Shown here: positions 1 to 12,103 of the stretch, piece by piece | Position numbering within the stretch: the stretch's first letter is position 1 | Layout: each line of letters starts with the position of its first letter | Notes under the pieces: model-generated | What the model saw: the letters and a program-made list of their open reading frames with translations, nothing else | Told to the model about the DNA's origin: nothing | The model's database searches: none | Program-made: the position numbers and the translations under genes | NCBI GenBank assembly: GCA_958298945.1 | Contig: OY282609.1 | Location: forward strand, 67,986,220 to 68,050,219 | Reading direction: 5' to 3' | DNA from: Atherix ibis | Lineage: Eukaryota; Arthropoda; Insecta; Diptera; Athericidae | Length of the DNA: 64,000 nucleotides

Positions 1-374
1 TTTTATATAATATTTTACTGAAACCTTTATGAACTTACAGACTAGAACTCTTCCAATTCCCGTCGAATTCTATTCCTAATTAATACCTTGCGGAATCATG
101 TTACCATTTAGGTATAAAGATGTAGATGGCTTTTAGCAAAGAGTGATAATAATATGAACACTTTTTAGGTGGCTTTTGGTAAAGAGTAAAAGTAATGAGA
201 CCACTCTCATATAAATTTACTTTCACTCTCCATCCCGTAAACCAAACTAGGAAGTTGTGGATATGGGATTGCAAATTATTAGAAGATAGTCACGATTTGT
301 ATGGGTAATGGGTGTGGCCGTATAATATGGCAAAGTGGTAATGATAATCTTAGACTCAGATGAGATGTCATGAG
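1..374. other. AT-rich flank, no gene seen
   Basis: I see no coding region, RNA gene or element end here. The sequence is ordinary AT-rich DNA up to the tail of the RTE-like retrotransposon. Confidence 0.6.
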
Positions 375-479
375 TACATATTTTTATTTTTATTTTTTTT
401 ATTTGACAGGTTTTTCATTTCTACGTTATTGTACAATTTTTACATAACACATATATGCATTTATACACATAGACATGAT

Positions 480-1243
480 ACACAGTCGCTGCTATGGAGC
501 ACATAGCGGCACTAGAGACTCTGTGAACTCTCTCCATCTGCTTCTGTCTTGGGCTAGCCTTTTCACTTCCGACCATGACTTGCCAATTTGTTGGTGTTTG
601 CGCTCAACTGATCTTCTCCAAGTCGTCCTCTGCTGCGATTGCCCTGTGGGTTCCAATCTAGTGCCATCCTTGCTATGTCCGTAGGTGGTTTTCGCAAGGT
701 GTGGCCAATCCAACTCCATTTCCTGCGTTTGATGTCAGCTAGCAGGGGTATTTGCTTCGTGAGAAGAAGCAGTTCATCGTTCGTTATCCAGTTTGGCCAG
801 AAGATCTTGCTTATACGCCCCAAGCATCTGTTCACAAATGTTTGAGGCTTACGAGTCGTGCTGTCGGTTACTTTCCATGTTTCGCAGCCGTACAGCAGTA
901 CTTGCTTGACGTTTGAACTGAATATTCGAATTTTGAGTGCTATGGAGAGGTGGTTGGAGCACTACACATTCCCAAGTGAGGTGTACGCTTCTCGCGCCTT
1001 GTTGATGCGCGTTTGGATGTCTGTTTCAGTTCCACCATCTTTGCTGAACATGCTGCCAAGGTAACAGAACTTTTCGACATCTTCAACTTGGGTACCGTGT
1101 AGCATCAAGGGCCTCTCGTAGGTGGCGCCGATACGCACAATTTGGTCTTCTTGATGTTGATTCTCATCCCCACTTCTTCGGCGTTGGAGGCCAGAGCATT
1201 CAGTTTCTCCTGAATGCCGTTGAAGGTGTGGGACATGAGGCAT
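480..1243 (-). pseudogene. C-terminal domain of RTE-like copy 1
   Basis: This is the end of the element protein, read on the minus strand. The first part (1243-962) has MLHGTQVEDVEKFCYLGSMF and ETDIQTRINKAREAY, the thumb-like region that follows the YADD box. The later part (835-480) has WPNWITNDELL, then DIKRRKWSWIGHTLRKP and GNRSRGR, a tryptophan and arginine-rich tail that is a hallmark of RTE-type proteins. Another frame (719-492) continues with WSEVKRLAQDRSRWREFTES up to the end of the protein. At least two frame changes separate these pieces. The stop is followed by an untranslated stretch with CATATATG and the A-rich tail. Confidence 0.78.
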
Positions 1244-2255
1244 ATGTCGTCGGCGTAGTCCAGGTCGTGGAGCTTCTCACGCAGTGTCCGTTGCTGGCTG
1301 TGTTGTAAGTGCGTTGAAGGACTAGGTCTAAGGCGATTATGAAGAGGATAGGCGAGATTACGCAACCCTGCCTGACTCCTCTCGAGATGTTGAATGGATC
1401 GCTGTTTCGTCCTTTGGAGCGCACTCTACACGGAGCTGACGGTATAGTTTTCGGATGAGATCGATGATGGCCTGTGGGATTCCTAGTTCAGCCAGAGCAC
1501 TCCAGATGGCGTCGCGACATCATGTCGAAGGTTCTTTCGAAGTCAACGAAGAGAAGATAGAGCGGGCTGTTCCATTCGTTCGACTGTTCAATGATCATTT
1601 GGTTTACTCTAAAGCCTGACTGCTCTTTGCGAAGGGCACTTTCCACTGTTGGAGTGATGCGAGTCAGGATGATTGTGGCGATTAATTTCTGGATGGTGTT
1701 CAGCAGAGTGATTCCCATCCAGTTTTTGCAATCGCGACGGTCACCTTTCTTCGAGATGGTGATAATTACTCCTTCTTTCCAGCTGTCCGGGAAGTGGCAT
1801 TGTGTCCAAGCTTCTGCGATTATAGGATGCAACAGCGAGGGCAGGAGTGGCGGGTCGAACTTCAGAACCTCTGGGGCCAGGTTGTCAGGTCCGGGTGCTT
1901 TGCTGTTCTAGAGCTTGTTGACTGCTGTTGTGATCTCCATAATCGTGGGTGGTGTTGTTGGGATGGATCTTCGTGGGTTTCTGCGCATCACTGGAGGAGG
2001 AGGATGGAATTCTGAAGCGACTGGAAGGGATTCTGAGTAGAATTCCTTCCAGCGGTCGAGTTGTTCTTCATCCGTGAAGAGAGCTTGACCGTCTTTGTCC
2101 TTAAGTGGTGGCAGTGAGGGTGTTCTTTTTCCGGATAGTTTGCGAATTGATACATAGGCACTGCGGATGTCGCTCCGGTGTGCAGCGGCTTCTGCTCCGC
2201 TGGCTATTCCGTTGAAGTAGTTCCTCTTATCATCCCTTACCATGCGTTTGACCAT
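1105..2255 (-). pseudogene. Reverse transcriptase domain of RTE-like copy 1
   Basis: This is the polymerase domain, in three frame-shifted pieces. The block 2255-1908 is the linker (MARDDKRNYFNGIAS-like text and a PPLKDKDG segment) and ends in an amber codon just before the APGPD motif. The block 1832-1488 holds FPDSWKEGVIITISKKGDRR, the QSGFR motif and FVDFERTFD, which carries the first catalytic aspartate. The QSGFR motif runs directly into VNQMIIEQ, so about 13 residues present in the copy at 47964-50066 are missing. The block 1424-1105 contains RGVRQGCVISPILF and LDYADDICLM, the catalytic YADD box. The signature residues survive but no continuous enzyme can be made. Confidence 0.82.
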
Positions 2256-2375
2256 CTTTTGAGCAAGGTTGTACCTCGTCTGTAGATGGTGTCTTTCCTC
2301 GCGGGTTTGAGCAGTTTGGAGTAGACCTTTCAGCTTCCTTCGTTCTTCTATTTGAGTCCAGGTTGACTCGCTGAT

Positions 2376-3365
2376 CTACTCTTTCCTCTTGTAGTTCCGG
2401 AAGCCCGTTGCTTCCTCTGCAGCGGACTTTAGTTTGCGGAGTAGAGAAGGCCATGTCAGCCTTTCGACATTGTGGCTAACTTCTTCCAGGTTGTTCGCAA
2501 ATATCTCGGCTGTCTCTGGATTCTGCAGGCGTTGGATGTCGTGCCGGCGTTCTGCGCGACCTTGTTGTTTAGTTACTGCAGGCCTTAGTTTGACCACCTC
2601 AAGTAACAGCTGATGCTCGCTGTATATATCAGCTCCTCGAATCGTCTTGACGTCCAGGAGCGATCCGAGGAATTCTTTGCTTATCAGGATGTGGTCTATC
2701 TGGTTGCGGGTCACACGACGCGGAGACTGCCAGATGTATTTGTGGATGTTCTTGTGAGGAAACTTGGTGCCACCGATGAAGTGTTGATGATCTGAGCAGA
2801 GGTCAGTGAGACGGTTCCCGTTGTCGTTTCCCTCTGCGTGGAGGCTGTGTGTTCCAATGACCGAGCGAAGATCAGTATTGTCCTGGCCTACTTTAGCGTT
2901 AAAGTCGCCCATGACAATATTGATGTCGCTCTTCGGGGCAGATTGAATACACGAGTCATTATCTCCTTCGGTTGGGGCATAGCACTAAACGATGGTGATG
3001 TTTCGGATCTTCGAGTGGAACCTGGCTGTCAGAAGGCGGTCGGAGACCGGTCTGTAGCCCATGAGAGATCTCTTTGCGTTGGCTGATAGGATCAATCCGA
3101 CTCCACAGTAGTGGCCGCTGTAGATGAAGTGTTCACCCGTCTGCGTTGTGAGGTTTCCTTGATGTTTCCACCTTGTCTCGGAGATTCTCAGGATGTCGAG
3201 GTTGTAGCATCGCATTTCGGAGGCAGTTTGCGCCAGTCGAGAAGTTTGGGAGAGAGTCCGCACGTTCCTATTCGGGTTGTTGGATGAAAGCCAAATGAGT
3301 TTTTGCTTGAGATATGGTCCGGATACTTCTTCTTGTGATGTTTCTTGATAAGGTGTTTTTTTCAT
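2376..3365 (-). pseudogene. APE-type endonuclease domain of RTE-like copy 1
   Basis: This is the N-terminal half of the element protein, which nicks the target DNA. The first block (3365-2985) carries the ISETRW motif with the catalytic glutamate, then GLILSANAKR and the fold around RLLTARFHSKI. The second block (2912-2376) starts at MGDFNAKVGQ, the GDFN active-site motif, and contains NQIDHILIS, which holds the DH motif near the end of the fold. The two blocks are in different frames. The link between them (YAPTE to GDFN) looks shorter than in intact relatives, so a small deletion and frameshift are likely. After the endonuclease comes a charged linker (RPAVTKQQGRAERRHDIQRL) typical of this family. 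Confidence 0.8.
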
Positions 3366-4190
3366 AGCTTGCGGCTTATCAGGCTAGCGAAGCAACCCGC
3401 AGTGACGTTGGGGGAAGTATACATATTACAATATATTGTATTAAATGGGATGAAAAATATTGTTTTATGGGGTTCTAGCCAAAATAGGATATATTTATGA
3501 GGATTATGTTTTAACTCCTACTAGTAAATTACATTGGAAAAGATATTAATTTATAATAAGATAGTATGTAGAGGGAAGGAAATTTTTAATTTTTCAGAGG
3601 AGCCATGGAAGCTATACACAATGAAAAGCATGGAAAAATACTCCTGGGCAATACTTTTTTCTTTTAACCAAAATAAATTATATATATACAATATAATGAC
3701 AAGAATGACTATATTGAGCCAAAAAAAATTGTAAATATTGTAGTTTTCCTCCAAATAAAAAATTTAAGTAATTTTCAATACCCCTCATTTTTTTTCATTT
3801 TAAAATTTTTAACTTAAAGAAAATTGCATAATTTATATTTAAGACTTATTATAAAACAATACAAATTTTAATGATTCTGTGATGATTTTTTTTATGGTTT
3901 TTACTTTTTTACAAATTTGCTACTTGCAACAACAAAAATAATAAAATTAATACATTTAGCAAAAATTAATTATAATTAAAAACAAATTTTTAACATAAAA
4001 GATGCACAAATTATACAATTTTCCATTTCGTTATGCATTACGTGTACGAAATGAATAACCGCATAATTTGTGCATATATGATTCCCTTCACATCAATTTG
4101 ATTATACGAAAAAGCTCAAACAATTGTTGAATTTTGTTTTAAAGTAGGTTGTACATAATAATTTGCATTAATAACAATAGTACTTATATT

Positions 4191-4253
4191 TTTTTATTAT
4201 TATTATCGTTGCTATTATAATAACAATAATAGCAACGATAATAATAATAAAAA
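4191..4253. repeat. Perfect 28-bp inverted repeat
   Basis: The arms 4191-4218 and 4226-4253 are exact reverse complements around a 7-base loop (AATAACA). The core of each arm is TATCGTTGCTATTAT or its complement, flanked by TAT/ATA triplets. It may be a trinucleotide-rich foldback formed by slippage and template switching. No gene is attached to it. Confidence 0.9.
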
Positions 4254-5687
4254 TAAAAATGTTAGTCCGTACCTTCTTCTCCAATAAATTACACGCCAAT
4301 TTGTTCTTATCTAATATCAGACACATAAAAGAAAAATTGAAAAATACCCATCGACACAATGTTAATAAAATAAAATGAAAACAATTGCATATAAATTAGA
4401 ATATCTCCTCACATTAATATAAATATTAAGTAAGCTCTAGTAAATTGGTAAATTTATGAAAAGAAGTCATTGTTAGTTTGATATTTTCCAATCTAGTTAA
4501 TTTCAGCTAGTTTAGACTAATGTTTTCCAACAAACAACATTAAGTCATTTATATATATTTTTTAATTTTATTTTATAATTGTCATTAAGGGGGAAAAGTA
4601 TCTAAAATACAATTTAATATAATATAAAAATTGTATAAATTTCTAACATCGCATAGTGTTGAATATCTTTACCGAACAAACCACACCGGAAACTTGGTTA
4701 TGAATTAAATTGTGAAAATTCTAGTTATATGCAAATCAAAATTATATTAGGAAGTAATTAAAAATCACCATAAGAATGAGTGTTGTACAATATTTTAAAT
4801 AATTTCCGTATTTATTCTGTATTATGTTCACTATTTATTATATTTGTGTTCTGTTATTTTTGTAATCAAACCACACATATTTACCATAGTAGAATTAAAT
4901 GCAGAGAAAGAGCACTTCAATTATTAAAGAGTACTGTTAATAAATTCAAATAATAAATTTTTACTAATTTTGTCATAACATTTAAATATTGATATTAAAA
5001 TTGAGTTGCTATTATAATTTTTGTTTTTAATTGTATAGTCTCATAGTCCAGGTATAATGGAAATACGGTTCACTACAGAAATTTCCTCTACTTTGAACAG
5101 ACCATAACCGTGTATAATTTATTCATGTTGATCTAAATAATATACTCTAAACATAATTTTGAAATTATTTAATCAATTTTCAAATGAATAGAATTTTTAA
5201 TTTTTGTTATTTCACCCACTTATTGTACTGTTGTTCTTTTTCTTTAATTAAATCAACTAACTTTGGATAAAAATTATTGTTCCGCTTTCAGTGTTTGCAT
5301 AGTTGGATTTTTATTTAATACACCTACGATGATTATTTTATTATAGGTAATAATGTCAATGAACTTGTGAATGGATTAATTAATTATTATTTTTAATTTA
5401 TGATTGTTCTTTTTTTTAAGAAAATAATTTGTGTCATAGAATATGATTTTTTTATGGCAAATGAATCTTTTCTTAATATTCAATTTATAATTAATTATAT
5501 GAAATTACAACCAATTTTCGGGAGTTTTTCAATTTTTTTTGCTATTTTAAAAGTTTTTCTTACATTTTTTTGTAACTTTGACAAAAGTATAAAATAATCT
5601 TCTGATGATTCCATACACTATTGCAAATATAAAAAGGAGCATCTCTTTTTCAAAAAAAAAAATGTCGTCAGAAGTTGTTGAACTTTT

Positions 5688-5778
5688 GATACACATTCTT
5701 AGCTCGAAATGGATAGCAACTTACTTTGGCATTTAATAAAAGTAAGTTGCTATCCATTTTGAGCTTAGAATGTGTATC
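5688..5778. repeat. 40-bp near-perfect inverted repeat (hairpin)
   Basis: The arms 5688-5727 and 5739-5778 pair over 40 bases with two mismatches around an 11-base loop. Unlike the repeat at 4191 the arms are not low complexity; each contains AAGTTGCTATCCATTT or its complement. Weaker complementarity may continue for about 20 bases outside the arms. It could be a snap-back duplication, a tiny MITE, or a hairpin RNA precursor. The sequence alone does not decide. Confidence 0.9.
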
Positions 5779-5981
5779 TAGAAGTCCAAGTACTGTAACT
5801 TTAGTTTTTAAATTGGTAATTCTATCCTTAAGGTTTTTATTTGGATTTGTAGGAAAGATTTTTTCCTTGAAAATTTTTACTAGATACAAATATTTATAAA
5901 TATTTTATGTTCTAAAATTTTAAGTGATTTGTATTGTATAAAGAGAAAACATTAGTTACAATAACATATTTAAATATAATA

Positions 5982-7257
5982 CCAGGTGTTGGAATTAATT
6001 CGTAGCGTTTTACAAAAGATGGCGTTAGCCAACTATCCATAGTCACACATACAAAAGTAAATATTCTCCCAGAAGCTACTGACATAACGCAACTTTTCCA
6101 CTATATGACATTTTGTTTATAGTGTCAGTAGCACTTGTTGCGCAGTGTCAAACATGTCGAAGTTCGAGCCTGAGAAATTATTTTTGCGGGGAGTGTTACT
6201 CCATTACTTCAACATGAAGAAAAGTGCCGCGGAAAGTCATCGTATTTTAGTGGATGTCTACGGCGAACATGCTCTTGCTGAGCAAACTTGCAGAAAGTAG
6301 TTTGCGCGGTTTAAAAATGGAAATTTTGATTTGGAAGACATGGAACGTCCCGGACAGCCGAAAAAGTTCGAAGATGAAGATTTGGTGACGTTGCTCGATG
6401 AAGACCCATGCCAAACACTCCGGGAGTTGTCCACATCGCTTGGAGTTGACTTTTCGACGGTCGGCAAACGTCTGAAAGCCATAGGAATGGTACAAAACAG
6501 GGAACGTGGGTTCCAAATGTGTTGAAGCCAAGGAACGTCGAACGGCGTTTAGTCACCTGTGAGATTCTTCTCCAACGGCAGGCAAGGAAGGGATTTCTGC
6601 ATCGAATCGTCACTGGTGATGAGAAGTGGGTACACTACCACAATCCCAAACGCAGAAAATTGTGGGGCTTGGCCGGTCATGAATCGACATCGTCCCCCAG
6701 GTAGAATATTTATGGAAAGATAATCTTCCTGTGTGTTTGGTGGGATCAGCTGGCAGTTATTTATTATGAGCTCCTCCAACCGGGTGAAGCCATTACTGGA
6801 GACGTATACAGACGTCAATTGATGCGTTTGAACAGAGCATTACAAAAAAAACGCCGCAATATAAAGATCGACACGACAAAGTAATTTTGCTCCACGACAT
6901 TCAAAGACCCAATGTTGCGAAAGTCGTGAAAACTTATTTAAATACGCTGAAATGGGAAGTTCTGCCTCACCTGCCATATTCACCAGACATTGCCCCATTT
7001 GATTATCATTTGTTTCGATACATGGCGCATGGCTTGTCAGAGCAGTACTTCGATAACTACGAAATGACCAAAAATTGGATACGAAATGACCAAAAAGAAG
7101 AAGAATTTTTTCGATGCTGTATCCGAGCATTACCAGAAAGATGGCAAAAAGTAGTGGATAACGAATGACAATACTTTGAATAACGCTTCTGTAATGATAC
7201 TGTCATAATAAACCACGAAAATGCAAAAAAACGCTACGAATTAATTACAACACCTGA
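5982..7257 (+). mobile_element. mariner element, mellifera-type, inactive
   Basis: This DNA transposon is bounded by terminal inverted repeats of about 29 bp. The left end starts CCAGGTGTTGGAATTAATTC; the right end, on the other strand, starts TCAGGTGTTGTAATTAATTC. Both ends abut a TA dinucleotide (5980-5981 and 7258-7259), the expected target duplication of the Tc1/mariner superfamily. The length, 1276 bp, is normal for mariner. The encoded protein (6154-7168) has the D34D catalytic layout but carries stops and frameshifts. Protein motifs such as MKKSAAESHRILVDVYGEH and GFLHRIVTGDEKW place it nearest the mellifera-type mariners. That subfamily call is by recognition, not by tree. Confidence 0.9.
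6154..7168 (+). pseudogene. mariner transposase (mellifera-type), broken
   Basis: The start is the ATG at 6154, giving MSKFEPEKLFLRGVLLHYFN, the usual N-terminal helix-turn-helix region. Codon 49 is TAG (6298-6300) where a tryptophan is expected (CRxWF). After KAIGMVQ the frame is lost around 6500. It resumes in another frame (6519-6704) with ERRLVTCEILLQRQ and IVTGDEKW, which carries the first catalytic aspartate, then meets a further stop. The last part (6887-7168) has LLHDIQRP with the second aspartate, SPDIAPFDYHLF with the third, and ALPERWQKVV at the C terminus. A 16-base stretch (ACGAAATGACCAAAAA) is duplicated near 7060-7095. The product would be inactive. Confidence 0.88.
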
Positions 7258-7259
7258 TA

Positions 7260-7736
7260 AAATTAAGTATTTTGCCAATGATAAACAATTTTTTTTAATA
7301 TTTTTTTATTTTTATTTTTTTTTCTACTATTTGCATTAAAAGATTAAATTATAAGAAAAAATAGATGTTACTGTTTTTACAAGAAATGAAATAAAATTTT
7401 AATTTTAAAACAAAATTCAAAAATTTGCAATTAACTTTTCTTTAAATTTCATAATTTTTAAAAATTTGAAAAAAAAATTGTTTGATGTAAAAAATTAATA
7501 TATTTTCAGAGTTTGTTTTGCTTGCAAGTCTTTGAAAACTGAGATTTTTGGGTTTGCTTGCAAGTCTTTGAAAAACTGGGCTTGAAAAGGTTTTCTTTAC
7601 TTTTTAGTAAAGTTTAAAAAGTTTTCTCTAATTTGCCAAAAAGTATATACGTTCAAAAGAATTCCACGAATTTAGAAATTAAAAAAAATATGTTACGTTA
7701 GTTATTTTTTAATTATTTGGTATAGTACATGGGTCA
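7260..7736. other. Spacer between two mariners
   Basis: AT-rich, with no gene. A 22-base segment (TTTGCTTGCAAGTCTTTGAAAA without gaps) occurs at 7517-7538 and again at 7553-7574, a short tandem duplication with a 36-base period. Confidence 0.6.
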
Positions 7737-8846
7737 TTCAACAAGTACTTAGCCTACAAAAGAAAAACGAAAATTTTGGAAAGGTGGCAATTTATTTTTC
7801 CACATAATCTCCTTCAAGCTTGATACACTTGGCCCAGTAATGCTCTAACTTTTTTAACCCGCCCAAAAAATACATTTTCTCGAGGGAAGCAAAATAGGCC
7901 TCCGTGGCGACGATGACCTCCTCATTCGACCCAAATCTATTCCCGGCGAGTGATTTTTTCAGGTTTGGAAACAAAAAGTAGTCACAGGCCGCTTTTTCTT
8001 CAATTCGACGTCAAATTGGCCCAATAAGTCAGCATAGTAGCGCCCCGTGATTGTTTTATCCTTCTCGAGGTAATCGATGTGGATCACACCTTGTGAATCC
8101 CAGAAAACGGTGGCCATCACCTTTACGGCCAATCGAATAGTCTTCGCCTTCTTCGGAGCACGTTCGCCGGTTGAAGTCCACTGTTCCGACTGTTCCTTGG
8201 TATCTGGTGTGTACCAGTGAATCCATGTTTCGTCGACGGTCACGAAACGACGCAAGAACTCCGCTGGATTGCGCTGAAACAGCGCCAAATACGTCGCCGA
8301 TGTGGTCTCACGGTTGCGCTTGTTTTCCGGTGTGAGCAAACGCGGCCCAGTTCTTCGTGTAGAATATGATGCACTGTTCCTACTGCGATGCCCACAGTCT
8401 CAGCTATCTCGTGAACCTTCAATCGACGGTCTGCCAACATGAGATCGTGGACTTTTTTAACGTTTTAATCCGTAGCAGCCGTTTTCGGGGCACCTGGGCG
8501 TGGCTCATCAAAAACTGACGTGCAGCCACGAACAAACTCGTTGAACCAATTCTTGACGGTCGCCATCGAAGGAGAAGAGTCACCATACACAGCATCCAAG
8601 CAATCTTTGATTTCGCTGCGCGTTTTCCCTTCCAAAAACAAGAATCTAATCACAGAACGATATTGTTCTTTTTCCATTTTTGTGCAACCGACCGACACGC
8701 TAGCTTTCAAAGGCTCTCAAAACAAAACTAATAAAGGGAATCGATTGAAACTTTGACAGTAGGCTACTTAAAGAATGTACTGTACGATGGTAAATTTCTG
8801 TTGTGACAGCAGTTCCATCGGGCGATGAGGCTAAGTACTTGTTGAA
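7737..8846 (-). mobile_element. mariner element, irritans-related lineage, deleted and inactive
   Basis: The terminal repeats read TTCAACAAGTACTTAGCCT at the left and the exact complement at the right. The right end abuts TA (8847-8848); the left flank reads CA, probably a mutated TA. At 1110 bp the element is shorter than a complete mariner, which agrees with the internal deletions seen in its transposase. The gene runs on the minus strand. Its sequence differs clearly from the mariner at 5982-7257, so this is an independent lineage. The text of the protein (VTVDETWIH, DYLEKDKTITG, GDYVEK) resembles irritans-related mariners; the subfamily is uncertain. Confidence 0.9.
7792..8710 (-). pseudogene. 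mariner transposase (irritans-related), broken
   Basis: The likely family start is MEKEQYRSVIRFLFLEGKTR, coded from 8677; the frame is open back to 8710. An ochre codon follows APKTAATD. The next piece has ADRRLKVHEIAETVGI, the second DNA-binding helix region. After HILHEELG a deletion removes the RKL-WVP linker. Block 8339-7959 then gives LLTPENKRNRETTSATYLAL and VTVDETWIHWYT, with the first catalytic aspartate. After ELKKKRP another deletion joins directly to CDYFLFPNLKKSLAG, so the block with the second aspartate (normally HxDNAPxH) is gone while the third survives. The end is KCIKLEGDYVEK. The enzyme would lack a metal ligand. Confidence 0.86.
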
Positions 8847-8848
8847 TA

Positions 8849-11800
8849 ACTATCGTTATTTGCTAGTTTTGACACTACAAATTTTTTGTTGTCAAAATTG
8901 ATAATATTTGTTATTTAATTCAAAATTACGTAATTTAATTTTATATTTTGTTCGAGAAAATTATTGGAATGAAAAATTATTAAATATTTGAAAAAATGTT
9001 TCATGTTTCTTCCTTAGTTAATAATCTTTTAAGGATTAGCCCCTGCATTAATGTAAAATAAGTCCTTTTATTAACTCTTATTAAGTTTATATAGAAATAT
9101 CTGCTCACGGTAGGTAGATATGGCATTTCCTGAAATACGGTTTTAAATTTAATTTGTTGTATACATTTAGGTACAGTATTATTGAAAAATTTTATAAAAG
9201 CATAATTTCTAAATATTTGAAGATTGAGAAAAATTATTCCTAAATTCTATTCCAAAATCCACAAAATTGTAAAATAAAAATAATCAGATAATAATTTTAG
9301 AAAAACAAAATTAAACCTATTTTATTATTTTCAATTTGTATTTAAATTTATTTTTAATATAATTCAAGAAAAAATAAATTTCAATCGAGAGTAAATCACA
9401 TTGAATTTTATTTAACCAATAAATACTCTTATTTACATGTCTGCTAGTAGGTCTCTTCTACATTCTATGAGAAAGTTCATCATATGTACTAGTACTACTA
9501 TTTTCACTGTGATTTCTTTTTAGATTTTCGCGATTTTCAATAATTTTTTTTGCCCTCTGTGAATAGAATTTTTTATTTGACATTTCAATTTCCATTTTGA
9601 TGCAGTAAATTTTACGAGATTCAATTGAAAAATATAAAAATAACAGACGATTGGATTTGTAAGATTTTTCCTTCTATCAAAATAAGCAAAAGTCTGAAAA
9701 GTGAAAGACAAAGAAAAACTGGCTTAACGTTTGACTCCTTTTGAAATGGAATAAAATGGGTAGCATATAAAAATGAAATGATATTGATGGTATTATTGGC
9801 AGATAAATTGTACTCATAGTTAGTAGTATAGAAATGGAGAAAAATTCTGACTATATTGTAGACTTAGTGTGTGCTTTAAAAAAAGAATTCTGGTAGGAGT
9901 TGCAATACGGAAAATAGTAGGTGTTGTAAAAGCGAATTCAACAAATTTTAGAAGGAGCGGCAGTAATTTTATTCTTCAAAATACGGAGAGCAGTAAGCTA
10001 ATGGAAAAGCAAAGTGGGAAAGCTTTTCAATCCATTTTCTATGAATACAGGATCGTCTCAAAGGTTTGATTTGAACTTTTATACTGCAACCATAGCTAGA
10101 GCTTGTACATCTTCAATTCCACCTAAAACTCATACTGTTATTTTTTATCAGCTCTCACATATTTCTGTACCATATTGTCTAGTAACAAATATATTAGGAA
10201 TACTATAAGGCTTCTAGGCCCATCCGATCTGAATGACACTTCTCTTCGCAGAACTGCAGTTGGTTCTATTTTTATATTTGAAACCACAGAAAATTCAGCT
10301 TTTCTATAACTTCATTTTCAAGACAAAATTCCACCTTCAACTTTTGAATTTATTTTAACAATCGAGTTGCACTCATCGAAAAATCTTTATATTAATACGA
10401 GTATCTTCGTCTAAACTTGTTCAAGATTTCTTGAGATAAAAATTTTCTCAAAAGAAATTCTCCTTCAATTCCAAAATATAAAAAAAATCCTTTTCTTAAA
10501 AAAACAAAAACAATTTTTCTTAAGAACAGACCGTAGAGGGTGGATTCTAAAATTAAAACGGCTTAAGAAAATTTTATAAATTTACCTTTACCTTGGAACT
10601 CCTTTTAATTAACATATACTTACTTTTTTACGCATAATTTTTTATTATAACTTATTTTTCTAAAAAATAACTCCAATATATATAAGAATAGATAGAGTTT
10701 TATCCGTTTCTAGAATATATTTATAAATCCGTTCTTCTTCTAAGCACACGTAGTTTATATAAAATGGCAAATGGCAGTAAAACTTTTGAATGCATATACT
10801 ATACAAGCGATGCGGACTATTGGCCGTGGGTTTAGAAAAAAATGAAATCCCTAAGAAAACAGTACAAAAAATATAAATAATTGCGGCATTTAATCAAACG
10901 ATAACCACCCACCCTCGATGATTTAGAGCACAATAAATGTTAATTAATTACGGAGACGACTTACAGAGATTAATTATTCCCGCCTTTTTCATTTTAAAAT
11001 GCACAAGCAAAAAGGAGTAGAAAGGGAGAGTAGAGACGATTACAAATATACAGTGTAATCCTATTTATAGTATTCAATATTGAGTATATAGTCTACAATA
11101 GAGGAAAAATTCTCTTCGCCGTGTTATATAAAATAGCATCGATGGATGACCGTGATGACGATGAAATCTAGTCCATTTGATATTAGGTGCTCTAGGCGGC
11201 AAGAGTTCTATCGTGAATACAGAGTATAAATGTAGGTGCCAAGGCATATCACTTTTTCACCAATTTTTTCCACTATCCTTCCCTTATGTTATCCTACTTG
11301 TAATGTTCAATTTTCAGATAGAATAGGTAATGAAATATGCACCATCATCGACTTTTATGGGGGAGAAAGTCTAAAATATAGAAATTTGCTTCAGCAGAAT
11401 TGCATTCAAAAATGTCTAAACTTTTAATTTTACCGTGGGTCCTATACTTACGTGTATATACAAAAGTAGATTTCCGAGTGTTCTTTATATGTACCACATC
11501 AGACATAAGTAGAAAGAAGTACACCAGTTTAGGTTAAAAATAATATTTTAGCAGCTTTTGAAGGGTATTTTTATAAAACGTATTATCTGGCAAATAAAGT
11601 ACCCAATTTTATCCATAACATGAGGCAATAAAAACAGAAATTTAAATCGGATTAATCTGTGCCAATTTAATTACTGTTCTTGAAAATATTATTTAAAAGT
11701 TGATAATCTTTGAGGTAATTTTTGGATACTAAAATATACTATAATATTGTAGTAAATACAGAGTAAATAATGAGAAAAAATCAAACCCCAAATCCCTTGA

Positions 11801-12101
11801 CGAAAACTAATTTACAATAAATCCCTTGACTATGTTTTAATTTTTAATTTTTTTTCGTTAGACTTTAAATATAAAATAAAAATTGAAATTTTCAAAAATT
11901 GACATTTTCAGACGTTCCAAAAATGTAAATTATAATAAATGCTAAAATTTGGGAAAATTTTGTGCTTGAGAAAATATTTATACGTTGTTTAAGAAAAAAC
12001 TTTTGGAAGTTTTTGGCATAAAAATAATTTTAACAAATTATGCAACTTCATACTTAAAAGTAATTGTTTTGTTAAATAAAAAGTTCTTACAAATATTATT
12101 T
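8849..12101. other. 3.2-kb AT-rich spacer, no gene seen
   Basis: I found no recognisable protein, RNA gene or element end. The open frames at 9520-9711, 9869-10208 and 11236-11427 are short and look like chance frames in AT-rich DNA. Confidence 0.55.
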
Positions 12102-12103
12102 TA

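Larger units (their letters stand above)
383..3419 (-). mobile_element. RTE-like non-LTR retrotransposon, copy 1, nearly full length, inactive
   Basis: Read on the minus strand, this 3.0-kb element encodes an APE-type endonuclease, then a reverse transcriptase, then the C-terminal tail usual in RTE-type elements. It would copy its RNA directly into nicked chromosomal DNA. The 3' end (plus-strand left side, about 381-405) is an A-rich tail of AAAT-like units. The 8-mer TACATATT sits at 375-382 and again at 3420-3427, which fits a short target-site duplication. There is no LTR. The reading frame is broken several times: a frame change inside the endonuclease, an amber codon before the reverse transcriptase core, and an in-frame loss of about 13 residues at the conserved FRPNR segment. 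A second copy lies on the plus strand at 47964-50066. Clade assignment is from recognised protein motifs, not a tree. Confidence 0.85.
3428..5979. other. AT-rich spacer, no gene; two hairpins
   Basis: No supported gene lies here. The open frames are short, lysine- or phenylalanine-rich, and resemble nothing I recognise. The two notable structures are the inverted repeats at 4191-4253 and 5688-5778, listed separately. Confidence 0.6.

Noticed and set aside
5668..5889. 73-codon minus-strand frame over the 5688-5778 hairpin
   Set aside because: Half of the frame is the inverted repeat; no family recognised.
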